Origin: Cyanobium sp. CZS25K
GTDB lineage: Bacteria > Cyanobacteriota > Cyanobacteriia > PCC-6307 > Cyanobiaceae
Assembly: GCA_030373325.1 (NCBI GenBank)
Contig: JAUCZB010000018.1
Location: forward strand, 56,704-120,703
Reading direction: 5' to 3'
Length of the DNA: 64,000 nt
The translations under genes were made by a program, and so were the position numbers. This document shows, one piece after another, positions 27,336 to 37,185 of this stretch; positions within the stretch are counted from its first letter, which is position 1, and every line of letters begins with the position of its first letter. The notes under the pieces are model-generated. The model was not told the DNA's origin. It worked only from the letters and a program-made list of their open reading frames with translations, and made no database searches.

Positions 27336-28822
27336 GCCCGGCAGAAATCGAGGATCACCTCGATCTCCTTGGCCAGCATCGGCGCCGTCAGGCCCGGGTA
27401 GGTGCCCAGGAACAGGGTGTCGACCATGATCGCGTCGGCGCCGGCCAGATCGCCCACCACCCGCAGGGCGTCGGGGCGGTCGGCGCGCAGCTGCACGAAG
27501 GCCGGCTGGCGCACCAGGTTGCCGCCGAACAGCATGCGGTTGCCGATGCGGTGGGCGTCGAGCTCCCGGGCCAGGTCGGTGCGGCGGAAGGGGGCATCAG
27601 GCTTGACGGCGATCTTGAAGCCGAACCAGGAGCAGTCGGTGCGGCAGCCGCTGGCATCCCAGGAGAAGCCGGCCTGCGGATCCCAGCCGGTGGCGTGGGT
27701 GGGCAGGGAGAACTCGAGCAGGTGCTCGGTGGCCACCAGGCCTTCGCGCAGGGTCTGCCAGTTGCGCTTGCGGGCCTCGATGAACTCGGGCAGGCGGCGC
27801 AGCTGCACCCGGCCGATGGCGGCCTGGGGGTCGAGGGGTTTGAGGTTGAAGCCGAGGTGGCTGTAGATGTACTTGTGGTCGTAGCCGGCGGGCAGTTCGC
27901 CCAGCTGCCAGTCGAAGCGCTTGCCGCAGGTGTCGTCCTTGCCGGAGGGGCACCAGCAGTCGCGGCCCCAGTCGCGGAAGCTCTCGGCCACCACCTTGAG
28001 CTTCTGGTCGCGGACGATGTTGACGGCGCCGCCCTCGCCCATGGTGAGGTGGTGGGGCGGGTAGAAGCTCTGGGTGCTGATGTCGCCCCAGGTGCCGGTC
28101 CAGCGGATGACGCGGTCGGGGCCCTCATCGAGGCCGGGGCTGTTGTCGGAGAAGCCAAGGGATTCGGCCAGCTCCCGGGGCATGGAATAGGAGCACCCCA
28201 AGGCGTCGCAGTTGTCCTCGACGAGCCAGAGGTCGTGGGCGCGGCAGAAGCGCAGCACGGCCGCCAGGTCGAAGGGGTTGCCCAGGGCGTGGGCCATCAT
28301 CACCGCCTTGGTGACGCCGGGCCTGTAGGCGGCTTCCAGCTGGTCGCAGCGGGCGTTGCCGGTGATCGGATCGGCATCGATGAACACCGGCACCGCGCCC
28401 ACCTGCAGGATCGGCGCCACGGTGGTGGGGAAGCCGGCGGCCACGGTGATCACCTCATCGCCGGGGCGCAGGCGCCGCTCGGCCGGCAGGCGGTGGGAGG
28501 TGAGGGCCGAGATGGCCACCAGATTCGCCGAGGAGCCGGAGTTCACCAGCAGGCTGTGGCGCACCCCGAGGAAGGCGGCCAGCTCGCTCTCCATCGCGGC
28601 GCCTTCGGTGCCGAGGGTGAGCCAGAAGTCGAGGGTGCTGCCCACGGCCGCTTCGACTTCGTCTTCGGTGAAGACCCGGCCGGCGTAGGGGATCGTCTGG
28701 CCCTCGACGTGGGGGGTGCGATCCGGGTCGTCGCCGGGGCGATAGGCGGCGTGGGCGCGACAGGCGTAGTCGCGGGTGAGCCGCAGGATCTCCTGCTTGA
28801 GCTGGTCGAGGTCGGCGGTCAT
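27332..28822 (-). CDS. rfbH: CDP-6-deoxy-xylo-4-hexulose 3-dehydrase (E1)
   Basis: E1 removes the C3 hydroxyl of CDP-4-keto-6-deoxyglucose, using pyridoxamine phosphate and an iron-sulfur cluster with a separate reductase. The 496-residue product is an aspartate-aminotransferase-fold protein in which the usual PLP lysine is replaced by histidine (SFYPPHHLTMGEGGAVN), the hallmark of this dehydrase. Cysteines for the cluster cluster in RDCWCPSGKDDTCGKRF and GCRTDCSWFGF. Start at ATG 28822, which overlaps the rfbG stop in an ATGA; the longer frame to 28924 is inside rfbG. The reductase partner (RfbI/E3) is not in the window. Confidence 0.92.
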   Translation of the reverse strand: MTADLDQLKQEILRLTRDYACRAHAAYRPGDDPDRTPHVEGQTIPYAGRVFTEDEVEAAVGSTLDFWLTLGTEGAAMESELAAFLGVRHSLLVNSGSSANLVAISALTSHRLPAERRLRPGDEVITVAAGFPTTVAPILQVGAVPVFIDADPITGNARCDQLEAAYRPGVTKAVMMAHALGNPFDLAAVLRFCRAHDLWLVEDNCDALGCSYSMPRELAESLGFSDNSPGLDEGPDRVIRWTGTWGDISTQSFYPPHHLTMGEGGAVNIVRDQKLKVVAESFRDWGRDCWCPSGKDDTCGKRFDWQLGELPAGYDHKYIYSHLGFNLKPLDPQAAIGRVQLRRLPEFIEARKRNWQTLREGLVATEHLLEFSLPTHATGWDPQAGFSWDASGCRTDCSWFGFKIAVKPDAPFRRTDLARELDAHRIGNRMLFGGNLVRQPAFVQLRADRPDALRVVGDLAGADAIMVDTLFLGTYPGLTAPMLAKEIEVILDFCRA

Positions 28823-29952
28823 GGGGTGGGTCGGCCCGGCGGGCAGCAGGCGAGGTAGGCGGTGAGGTCGTCGAGGCAGCAGGACACGGGGTCGTCGCCG
28901 GCTTCGATCACGCGGCGATACCACTGAAGCGTGCGGGCGGTGGTGGTCACAAAATCCCAGCGGGGCGACCAGCCGAGCCGGTGGTGGGCCTTGTCCACCA
29001 CCAGATTCAACAGGCCGGCCTCGTGGGGGGCCGTGGGATCGGAGGCATCGATCCAGGTGCCGGGCCAGTGGGCCAGGGCCTGCTCCACCAGCTCCTGCAC
29101 GGGCCGGTTGGCCTCCAGCTGGGGCCCGAAGTTGAAGGCTTCGGCCATCGCGCGCCCATCGGCCGGCTCGGCGAGGGCCTCGGCCAGGGCCAGGTAGCCG
29201 CCGAGGGGTTCGAGCACGTGCTGCCAGGGGCGGGTGGCGGCGGGGTTGCGCAGGGTGATGGGCTCACCGGCCCGCAGGGAGCGGACGGTGTCGGGAATGA
29301 TGCGGTCGGCGGCCCAGTCGCCGCCGCCGATGACGTTGCCGGCCCGGGCGCTGGCCAGGCGCAGGTGGGGCGACTGGTGGGGCAGGCTGCCGCAGTAGCT
29401 GGCCCGCCAGGAGCTGATGGCCAGCTCGGCGGCGGCCTTGCTGCTGCTGTAGGGGTCGTGGCCGCCGAGGGGATCGTTCTCCCGGTAGCCGTAGAGCCAT
29501 TCGTTGTTGCGGTACACCTTGTCGGTGGTGATCAGCACCGCGGCGCAGGGATGGGCCAGGGGCCGCAGGGCCTCGATCAGGTGGATGGTGCCCAGCACGT
29601 TGGTGTCCCAGGTGAGCACCGGCTCGGCGTAGCTGCGCCGCACCAGGGGCTGGGCCGCCAGGTGCAACACCACCTCCGGCTGGGTGGCGGCCACCAGCTC
29701 GCGGAGGGCGACCGGATCACGCAGATCGCCCACGTGGTGATCGAGGCGGGAGGCGAGGCCCAGCTGGTCGAACAGGGAGGGGTCGGTGTCCGGCGCCAGG
29801 GCGAAGCCGGTGACGCGGGCTCCGAGCTCGCAGAGCCAGAGGGCCAGCCAGCTGCCCTTGAAGCCGGTGTGGCCGGTGAGCAGCACGCGTCTGCCCTGCC
29901 AGAAGGCGGGATCGGGCTGCTGCCAGGCCCGCCGGGGGGAGGTGCTGGCCAT
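28819..29952 (-). CDS. rfbG: CDP-glucose 4,6-dehydratase
   Basis: RfbG converts CDP-glucose to CDP-4-keto-6-deoxyglucose with bound NAD. The 377-residue SDR has LLTGHTGFKGSWLALWL, the substrate loop QPLVRRSYAEP, TDKVYRNNEWLYGYRENDPL and the catalytic YSSSKAAAELAI, all typical of CDP-glucose dehydratases. ATG 29952 is two bases after the rfbF stop; the upstream extension to 30117 lies within rfbF and is not used. Confidence 0.94.
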   Translation of the reverse strand: MASTSPRRAWQQPDPAFWQGRRVLLTGHTGFKGSWLALWLCELGARVTGFALAPDTDPSLFDQLGLASRLDHHVGDLRDPVALRELVAATQPEVVLHLAAQPLVRRSYAEPVLTWDTNVLGTIHLIEALRPLAHPCAAVLITTDKVYRNNEWLYGYRENDPLGGHDPYSSSKAAAELAISSWRASYCGSLPHQSPHLRLASARAGNVIGGGDWAADRIIPDTVRSLRAGEPITLRNPAATRPWQHVLEPLGGYLALAEALAEPADGRAMAEAFNFGPQLEANRPVQELVEQALAHWPGTWIDASDPTAPHEAGLLNLVVDKAHHRLGWSPRWDFVTTTARTLQWYRRVIEAGDDPVSCCLDDLTAYLACCPPGRPTP

Positions 29953-29954
29953 GG

Positions 29955-30728
29955 TCAGCTCCAGAGCTTCCAGGGGGCGCGGCCCTGCTGCCAGAGATCC
30001 TCCAGCCGCTGGCGGTCGCGCAGGGTGTCCATGGGCTGCCAGAAGCCGCGGTGCTTGAAGGAGTTCAGCTGGCCCTGGGTGGCCAGGGCCTTGAGGGGGG
30101 CCTGCTCCCAGACGCACTGGTCGCCGTCGATCAGGTCGATCACGGGGGGCTCGAGCACGAAGAAGCCGCCGTTGATCCAGGCATTGTCGCCGTCGGGCTT
30201 CTCCTCGAAATCGGTCACCACATCGCCGTCGAGGTGCAGGGCGCCGTAGCGGCCGGGGGGCTGGACGGCGGTGAGGGTGGCCTGCAGGCCCTGGCGCTGG
30301 TGATGGGCGATCAGGGCGGTGATGTCCACATCGGCGACGCCGTCGCCGTAGGTGAAGCAGAAGGATTCCCCGGGCGGCAGGTAGCTGCGCACCCGGGCCA
30401 GACGGCCGCCGGTGAGGGTGGCATCGCCGGTGTCGACCAGGGTGACCTTCCAGGGTTCGGCCTTCTGGCGGTGCACTTCCATGTGGTTGAGATCCATATG
30501 GAACGTGACATCACTGGTGTGCAGGAAGTAGTTGGCGAAGTATTCCTTGATCACATAACCCTTGTAGCCGCAACAGATGATGAAATCGTTGATGCCGTGG
30601 TGGCTGTAGATCTTGAGGATGTGCCACAGGATCGGCTTGCCGCCGATCTCCACCATCGGCTTGGGCCGCAGGTGGGTCTCCTCCGCGAGTCGGGTGCCCA
30701 GTCCACCGGCCAGGATGACGGCTTTCAT
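29955..30728 (-). CDS. rfbF: Glucose-1-phosphate cytidylyltransferase
   Basis: RfbF makes CDP-glucose from CTP and glucose-1-phosphate, opening the CDP-dideoxyhexose pathway. The 257-residue product starts [20 protein letters not shown], followed by [19 protein letters not shown] and the metal-binding [13 protein letters not shown]; it ends GRAPWKLWS, the usual C-terminus. It is the first gene of the minus-strand run down to 22646, so the promoter should lie upstream of 30728; a 33-base gap separates it from the hydrolase gene. Confidence 0.95.
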   Translation of the reverse strand: MKAVILAGGLGTRLAEETHLRPKPMVEIGGKPILWHILKIYSHHGINDFIICCGYKGYVIKEYFANYFLHTSDVTFHMDLNHMEVHRQKAEPWKVTLVDTGDATLTGGRLARVRSYLPPGESFCFTYGDGVADVDITALIAHHQRQGLQATLTAVQPPGRYGALHLDGDVVTDFEEKPDGDNAWINGGFFVLEPPVIDLIDGDQCVWEQAPLKALATQGQLNSFKHRGFWQPMDTLRDRQRLEDLWQQGRAPWKLWS

Positions 30729-30761
30729 CAGGCAGCAACGGGCCAGGCAGGCGGCGGCAAC

Positions 30762-31730
30762 CTAGCAAAGGCGCTCCACGGCTCCAGTCCCAGACAGGCC
30801 GGGGGCTCCGGTGGCTGCCGCGGCCTCAGGCGGAGGGGCGAAACACGACGGTTTCCTAAGCCCCCAGGCAACGCCGGAAGCCCCTGGCCAGGATGAGAAT
30901 CGTTTCCGCGCTTGCATCTGGGCCGGCGACTTCGGTGGCGACTGATCCGCCACCACCACCGTCAGCGGCGTCTCCAGGGCCCGGGCCGCCCGCAGCCAGC
31001 CCTCGGGATCGCCGTAGGGATCCAGGGCGCCGGTCACGAAGGCGGCGCTGGCGAAGCGGGCGCCGGGCTGGCGGGCGATGCGCTGCCGCTCGCTGATCCC
31101 CTGCGGCGTCAGCCCCGGGCCGGCCACATCCACGTGGCGCCGGCTCATCCAGCCGAGCACGCTTCGGGTGGTGTTGAGCCGGTAGAGCAGCAGGCCCAGC
31201 ACGGGCGCCTCCACCAGGCCGCGCAGCAGCGGGAAGGCCCGGCTCTGGCGGCCGGCCATGGTGGGGAAGGGCCCCCGCCAGGTGGGGGCCACCAGCCGCC
31301 ACTCCCGGAAGGCCAGGCCATGGCGCTCCGAGGCCAACAGGGCGATGCCGGCGGCATGGCCGGCGGCGATCAGGCCGCAGTCGGCCGGGCAGACCTCAAG
31401 GCGGAGATCGGCCAGGAACCGGGCGAGGAGCTCGGCGTCGTAGGCCAGGGGCGGCCGGTCGCTGTCGCCGAAGCCCGGCCAGTCGACGCGGATCCAGCGG
31501 GGGCGCCGGGAAGGATCCGGCGGCCCTTCGTCGATGGACGCGCAGAAGGGCTGCCACTCCCTTTGGCTGGAGATCGTGCTCAGGGCGGGCAGGAGCAGCC
31601 ACGCCGGTCCGGAACCGCCGCTGTCGCTGACGGCGATGCCGATGTCCCGGCCGACGTGCCGCCAGAGCCAGCGGCTGCAGGGTTGGGGATCGGCGCTGGT
31701 GGCGGCAGGGGACACGGCCGAATCGGGCAT
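30762..31730 (-). CDS. Alpha/beta-hydrolase with an atypical C-terminus
   Basis: The product (322 residues from ATG 31730) reads as a cyanobacterial alpha/beta hydrolase: WLLLPALSTISSQREW, the strand RWIRVDWPGFGDSDRPPLAYD, and ADCGLIAAGHAAGIALL at the nucleophile elbow, where the usual Ser is not obvious (GHAAG), and VVVADQSPPKSPAQMQA near the end. After that point the last 45 residues are Ala/Pro/Gly/Ser-rich and do not look like the family's final His-containing helix, suggesting a 3' indel near 30900. The elbow residue and the odd tail both raise doubt about activity. Confidence 0.62.
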   Translation of the reverse strand: MPDSAVSPAATSADPQPCSRWLWRHVGRDIGIAVSDSGGSGPAWLLLPALSTISSQREWQPFCASIDEGPPDPSRRPRWIRVDWPGFGDSDRPPLAYDAELLARFLADLRLEVCPADCGLIAAGHAAGIALLASERHGLAFREWRLVAPTWRGPFPTMAGRQSRAFPLLRGLVEAPVLGLLLYRLNTTRSVLGWMSRRHVDVAGPGLTPQGISERQRIARQPGARFASAAFVTGALDPYGDPEGWLRAARALETPLTVVVADQSPPKSPAQMQARKRFSSWPGASGVAWGLRKPSCFAPPPEAAAATGAPGLSGTGAVERLC

Positions 31731-31732
31731 CT

Positions 31733-31750
31733 GATTACATGTATACAATC
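31733..31750. promoter_or_regulatory. Palindromic site between divergent genes
   Basis: GATTACATGTATACAATC contains the perfect 8-base palindrome TGTATACA (31740-31747) flanked by GATT...AATC. It lies 3 bases upstream of the hydrolase ATG on one side and 24 bases upstream of the small plus-strand gene on the other, and also contains a plausible extended -10 box. It may be an operator for both genes. Confidence 0.4.
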
Positions 31751-31773
31751 CACCCAGCGATCCCCGAGCGTCG

Positions 31774-31959
31774 ATGGCCGCCAAGCGCTGCACCTCCAGC
31801 CGCGAGGGCAAGGTGCTGCTCTCCTGCTGGATCAGCGAAGACCTGCGCATGGAGCTCGATCGGATCTGGGCCGCCCAGGGGCTGCGTCCCCACGGCCGCA
31901 CCCAGCAGGGGATGGAGCGGATGATCGCCTCCTGCCTCGCCGCACAGCAGGGGGCCTGA
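31774..31959 (+). CDS. Small basic protein, possible ribbon-helix-helix regulator
   Basis: The 61-residue product begins MAAKRCTSSREGKVLLSCWI, then a strand-like segment and two helices (EDLRMELDRIWAAQG and RTQQGMERMIASCLA). The strand-helix-helix order and size fit a ribbon-helix-helix protein, which would suit the palindrome just upstream. I do not recognise a specific family. No partner gene follows on the same strand. Confidence 0.45.
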   Translation: MAAKRCTSSREGKVLLSCWISEDLRMELDRIWAAQGLRPHGRTQQGMERMIASCLAAQQGA

Positions 31960-31993
31960 GCCCTGGGGGAAGCGCTGGCCAGGGGGCGCGGTT

Positions 31994-32395
31994 CTACGCC
32001 TTGTCGAGCCCCAGCGCGGTCCGTCGTTCAGCGATGGAATCCTGCAGGGCTTTCACCGTTGACGGTGATCGCACGGCCTCGAGCGACCGAATCTTGATGT
32101 GCCGCAGCCGGGCTCCCGTTCCCTCCAAGGCTGGGTGCGCATCGGCGATGCTCGCCCCGTGGAAGAAGCCCAGGTTGGCATAGCTCTTCTGGGGCATGAT
32201 GTACGCATAGGCCTCCGACATCTTCTTCTCCCCGAAGCCATAGGCAGCCGATGGCTCACCCGGGCGGAGCACCTCGACGCTGTCCGGATGAAGTTCCTCG
32301 ATGAGCGCTCTCAGGGCCTCGCAGATCAGGCGCACTTCCTGCGGCGCCGACGCCAGAACATCCTCGAACGTGCCCAGCCTGTTAATGCTGTTCAC
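31994..32395 (-). CDS. DUF1801-domain protein (YdhG-like)
   Basis: The 133-residue product fits the DUF1801 fold: an N-terminal helix VRLICEALRALIEELHPD, the pattern AAYGFGEKKMSEAYAYI, MPQKSYANLGFFHGASI, and LRHIKIRSLEAVRSP, with an LQDSIAERRTA C-terminal helix. The function of the family is not established; structures resemble iron-binding frataxin-like proteins. The gene is convergent with the small plus-strand gene and lies 57 bases beyond the thiC stop on the same strand. Confidence 0.78.
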   Translation of the reverse strand: MNSINRLGTFEDVLASAPQEVRLICEALRALIEELHPDSVEVLRPGEPSAAYGFGEKKMSEAYAYIMPQKSYANLGFFHGASIADAHPALEGTGARLRHIKIRSLEAVRSPSTVKALQDSIAERRTALGLDKA

Positions 32396-32452
32396 AGGGG
32401 CTCCAGGCCCAGCAGGGCGATCACCTGATGGGCCATGGACCGCGCCCCCAGC

Positions 32453-33996
<1,544 letters not shown>

Positions 33997-34095
33997 ACGA
34001 GCGAAAGCTAGCAAGGCAGATCGGGGATGGGGCCAAGGCCCATAGGGGGCATGGCCAAGGCTGAACGGGGACAGAGCTCCGCCACCATGATTCAC

Positions 34096-34120
34096 GGTTC
34101 TGTACAGGCTGTACAGAACC
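34096..34120. repeat. Perfect 11-bp inverted repeat with 3-base spacer
   Basis: GGTTCTGTACA at 34096-34106 and TGTACAGAACC at 34110-34120 are perfect inverted arms around GGC. The site lies between the thiC leader and the 3' end of the HEAT-repeat gene. No T run follows on either strand, so an operator or a processing hairpin is as likely as a terminator. Confidence 0.7.
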
Positions 34121-34175
34121 GAAATGCCGCGTGCCATCTCCTTCCCAGGGGAGCCGACCCTGGTCGGCGCAGGCG

Positions 34176-34775
34176 TCAGCCCTGCAGGCCATCGAGGGCC
34201 ACGGCCGTGACGCGATGGTCGCCATCTCCCTGCAGGGCCGCCAGGGCCTCGCGCGCTTCGGCCGCCTCCGGCTCCTCGCCCTGGCGCACCAGGCGGCCCA
34301 GGATCTCGGCGCCGCCGGCCCGCACGGTGCCGTCGTCATCGGCAACCGCCAGCCGCGCCAGCTCCAGCAACCAGGCCGCCGGCATCTCCGGCTGCTCCGC
34401 GAGGGCCGAGAGGATGCTGCAGCGCACCAGCCACTGGTCGTCGGCCACGAAGGCGTCCCGCAGCAGTGGCCAGGCCCGCTCCACCCCATAGCTGGCCAGG
34501 GCGTTGGAGGCCTCGGCGCGCACATTGGCGTCCTCGTCGTGCCGCAGCGCCTTCACCAGAGCCTCCCAGCCGGCCTCACTGCGCTTGACCCCCAGGCCGG
34601 CGCAGGCCAACGAGCGGATCACGAAGGTGGTCTGCTCCAACCCGAGCAGCAGCAGCGGAATCGCCGCCTCGGCTTCCACCGCCCGCAACCCCGCCAGGGC
34701 CGGCATCGCCTGGCCGGGATTGCCGGAGGCGATCGCCTGCCGTGCGGCGTCCAGGTCGGGGGTGGGTGCACTCAC
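34176..34775 (-). CDS. HEAT-repeat protein
   Basis: The 199-residue product is built from repeated helix pairs of about 31 residues (for example LLLLGLEQTTFVIRSLACAG, ALRHDEDANVRAEASNALAS, LLRDAFVADDQWLVRCSILS). Such proteins are scaffolds for protein binding; cyanobacterial members include phycobilin lyase E/F-type and NblB-like proteins, but lyase-specific residues cannot be assigned here. It starts five bases after the DUF3188-like gene and so is the last gene of a minus-strand operon with the amidohydrolase. Confidence 0.8.
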   Translation of the reverse strand: MSAPTPDLDAARQAIASGNPGQAMPALAGLRAVEAEAAIPLLLLGLEQTTFVIRSLACAGLGVKRSEAGWEALVKALRHDEDANVRAEASNALASYGVERAWPLLRDAFVADDQWLVRCSILSALAEQPEMPAAWLLELARLAVADDDGTVRAGGAEILGRLVRQGEEPEAAEAREALAALQGDGDHRVTAVALDGLQG

Positions 34776-34780
34776 GGGGA

Positions 34781-35014
34781 TCAGGGCGGGGAGGCTTCAC
34801 CTTGGCGCAGCGCGCGCAGCAGTTCGGCCCGGCGGCGGCGGCGGCGCATCCAGCTGGTGCCCAGCAGCCCGCAGCCGATCACCAGGGCGGGAACGGCCGG
34901 CAATCGATCCGCTCCCTGGCGCAGGAGCAGCACCGCCAGGGCCAGCAGGATCAGCAACGGCGAGGAGAGCGCCAGCAGCGCAGCCCGGAAGCCGGGGGGC
35001 CGTCGGCCGCTCAA
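34781..35014 (-). CDS. Small two-helix membrane protein (DUF3188-like)
   Basis: The 77-residue product starts at a TTG at 35014, whose TTGA overlaps the stop of the amidohydrolase gene. It has two hydrophobic helices (ALLALSSPLLILLALAVLLL and ALVIGCGLLGTSWM) followed by an Arg-rich cytoplasmic tail (RRRRRRAELLRALRQGE). Size and layout match the DUF3188 family of cyanobacterial membrane proteins, whose function is unknown. The overlap decides the start; longer in-frame extensions run through the amidohydrolase gene. Confidence 0.7.
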   Translation of the reverse strand: MSGRRPPGFRAALLALSSPLLILLALAVLLLRQGADRLPAVPALVIGCGLLGTSWMRRRRRRAELLRALRQGEASPP

Positions 35015-36252
35015 ACCGGCCGCTCCATCCAGCGCAGCAGGCTGAGGGCGAGCACCTTGATGCCCACTTCCAGACAGCCCTCGTCCGGATCGAAGCTGTT
35101 GCTGTGCAGGGGCGAGCAGCCAGCGGGTCCAGCCACCCCCAGACGGAACATGGTGCCGCGGGTATCGGCCAGCAGCGCGGCGAAGTCCTCGGCCCCCAGG
35201 GAGGGCTGCTCCAGCCACTGCACCCTCGAGCGGCCCAGCAGCGCCACGGCCGCATCCGCCACCAGCTGGGTGAGCGCCGGATCGTTGTGCACCGGCGGGG
35301 AGATGCAGCGGTAGTGCACCCGGGCCTCGCCCCCATGGCCGCGGCAGAGGGCATGGACGGTGTCCTCGATCCAGCCGGGCAGCTGGGCATGCACCTCCAG
35401 ATCCAGGCAGCGGACGGTGCCCAGCAGCCGCACATGGTCGGCGATCACGTTGAACGCCTTGCCCCCTTCGATGCGCCCGAAGCTCACCACCACCGGATGG
35501 AGCGGATCGAGCCGCCGGCTGATCGCCTCCTGCAGGCCGCTCACCACCCGGGCGGCGATCCAGATGGCGTCGGTGCTCTGGTGCGGCCTCGCGCCGTGGC
35601 CGCCTTCCCCCAGCACCTCCACCTCCAGCTCTCCGGCGGCGGCCGTGAGGCTGCCGCTGCGCACCCCCACGGTGCCCACCTCCAGGCTGGGGAAGACATG
35701 CACCCCGAACAGGGCCTGGACGCCTTCCATGGCGCCCTCGGCGCGCATCCAGGCCGCCCCCTCCGCCGTCTCCTCCGCCGGCTGGAACAGCAGCCGCACC
35801 CGGGCCGTGAGCCGGTCGGCGACACTCGCCAGCAACCGGGCCACCCCCAGACCCACGGCGGTGTGGATGTCGTGGCCGCAGGCATGCATCAGGCCCTGGC
35901 GGCTGGAGGCGTAGGCGAGCTGGGTGCGCTCCTCGATCGGCAGCGCGTCCATGTCGGCCCGCAGGGCCACCAGCGGACCCGTCACCGGGCCCAGTTCAGC
36001 CACCACCCCGGTACGGCCCACCCCTTCGCGCACCTCCCAGCCCCAGCGCCGCAGTTCCCCGGCCACCAGGGCGGCGGTCTGCTGCTCGTGACCGCTCAGC
36101 TCCGGATGGCGGTGGATGTGGCGCCGGATCTGGATCAGTTCCGGAAGCACCCCCTGCAGGGTCGCCTCCAGTCCCAGCGCTTCCCAGGCCCCGTCCCCCC
36201 CCTCGACGGGGCCGCCACCGGCGGCGATGGGAGAGAAGGAAAGGGGGGTCAT
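35011..36252 (-). CDS. M20-family amidohydrolase (HipO/IAA-amino-acid hydrolase type)
   Basis: The 413-residue metallopeptidase has RRHIHRHPELSGHEQQTA, the metal ligands in ALRADMDALPIEE, the MHACGHDIHTAVGLG loop and the catalytic FQPAEETAEGAAWM, then the lid domain with GGHGARPHQSTDAI. It should cleave N-acyl amino acids or similar amides. ATG 36252 is preferred over upstream starts because the extension is Pro/Arg-rich. It leads an operon with the DUF3188-like and HEAT-repeat genes. Confidence 0.92.
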   Translation of the reverse strand: MTPLSFSPIAAGGGPVEGGDGAWEALGLEATLQGVLPELIQIRRHIHRHPELSGHEQQTAALVAGELRRWGWEVREGVGRTGVVAELGPVTGPLVALRADMDALPIEERTQLAYASSRQGLMHACGHDIHTAVGLGVARLLASVADRLTARVRLLFQPAEETAEGAAWMRAEGAMEGVQALFGVHVFPSLEVGTVGVRSGSLTAAAGELEVEVLGEGGHGARPHQSTDAIWIAARVVSGLQEAISRRLDPLHPVVVSFGRIEGGKAFNVIADHVRLLGTVRCLDLEVHAQLPGWIEDTVHALCRGHGGEARVHYRCISPPVHNDPALTQLVADAAVALLGRSRVQWLEQPSLGAEDFAALLADTRGTMFRLGVAGPAGCSPLHSNSFDPDEGCLEVGIKVLALSLLRWMERPV

Positions 36253-36286
36253 GGACGGGGGACGGGGCCGGTGGGGCGACAACGGT

Positions 36287-37156
36287 TCAGGGGGCCAGGG
36301 CCAGGAACTGGGCCAGAGCCTGCACGGGAACGGGCGGCCAGCGCCGTATCTGCAACAGCCATTCTTCCTGCCGGTAGCGGGGATCGAGGCCGGAGGCCGC
36401 GGCCCAGTGGCTCTCCGCTTCCCCCCGGGCACCCTTTTGCCAGAGCAGCGCCGTGAGGCCGGCGCGGGCGTCGGCGAACAGGGGGTAGCGGCGGATCAGG
36501 TCACGAAGCTGTTTCTCCGCCGCCGTGGTGTCCCCCAGCTGGAAGGCGGCCAGGGCGGCGCTGGAGCGGGCCATGGCGAAGCCCGGCCGGGCGGCAGCGG
36601 CGTCCTCGAAGCAGCGCCGGGCCGCGCGCCAGTCGCCCTGGGAGCCCTCCACGTTGCCCAGGTTGTAGAGGGCCGAGGCATCGAGCGGATCACGCTCCAG
36701 GATCCAGCGGTAGTCGGCGGCGGCGGCCGGCCAGAGGCCCAGGGCCTCCTCGGCGGTGCCGCGGTTGAGGTGGGGGTCGGCGCTGGCGGGCTCCAGGTCG
36801 ATGGCCCGGTCCTGGTCGGCGATCGCCGCCAGCGGATCCCCAAGGGCCAGCTGCACGTTGCCGCGGTTGCTCCAGGCCGAGGCGTCCTGCGGCGCCAGCG
36901 CCACCACCTGATCCCACAGGGGCAGGGCCTCGCCGAAGCGTCCCTCGCGGCTGGCGGCCAGGGCCTGCTCGAACAGCACCGGCAGCGACGCCGCCCCGCC
37001 GGGGTCGGCCCACAGCGCGGGCGGCCAGGCCAGGAGCCCGACAAGAAGCAGAAGAACGAGCGCCCTCCCATAACGTTGCCAGCCAAGTCCGGCGGGGAGG
37101 AATCTGACCCAGCATCTCAATGGGACAGGGACTCCCGACGCTTTACTGCGTGCCAT
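36287..37156 (-). CDS. Exported tetratricopeptide-repeat protein
   Basis: From ATG 37156 (a slightly earlier ATG at 37183 is possible) the product has a positively charged start, a hydrophobic signal or anchor (ALVLLLLVGLLAWPPALWA) and then about five TPR units, for example SAWSNRGNVQLALGDPLAAI, DPHLNRGTAEEALGLWPAA and ALYNLGNVEGSQGDWRAARR. TPR arrays bind other proteins; no enzyme domain is present. The C-terminal part ends RWPPVPVQALAQFLALAP. It is divergent from the GtrII-like gene. Confidence 0.82.
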   Translation of the reverse strand: MARSKASGVPVPLRCWVRFLPAGLGWQRYGRALVLLLLVGLLAWPPALWADPGGAASLPVLFEQALAASREGRFGEALPLWDQVVALAPQDASAWSNRGNVQLALGDPLAAIADQDRAIDLEPASADPHLNRGTAEEALGLWPAAAADYRWILERDPLDASALYNLGNVEGSQGDWRAARRCFEDAAAARPGFAMARSSAALAAFQLGDTTAAEKQLRDLIRRYPLFADARAGLTALLWQKGARGEAESHWAAASGLDPRYRQEEWLLQIRRWPPVPVQALAQFLALAP

Positions 37157-37185
37157 GCATCGACAGTAACGGCGGGTGATCATGG

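Noticed and set aside
34096..34120. A LexA (SOS) box
   Set aside because: The two GTAC half-sites are five bases apart, whereas the cyanobacterial consensus needs four, and no SOS gene is adjacent.
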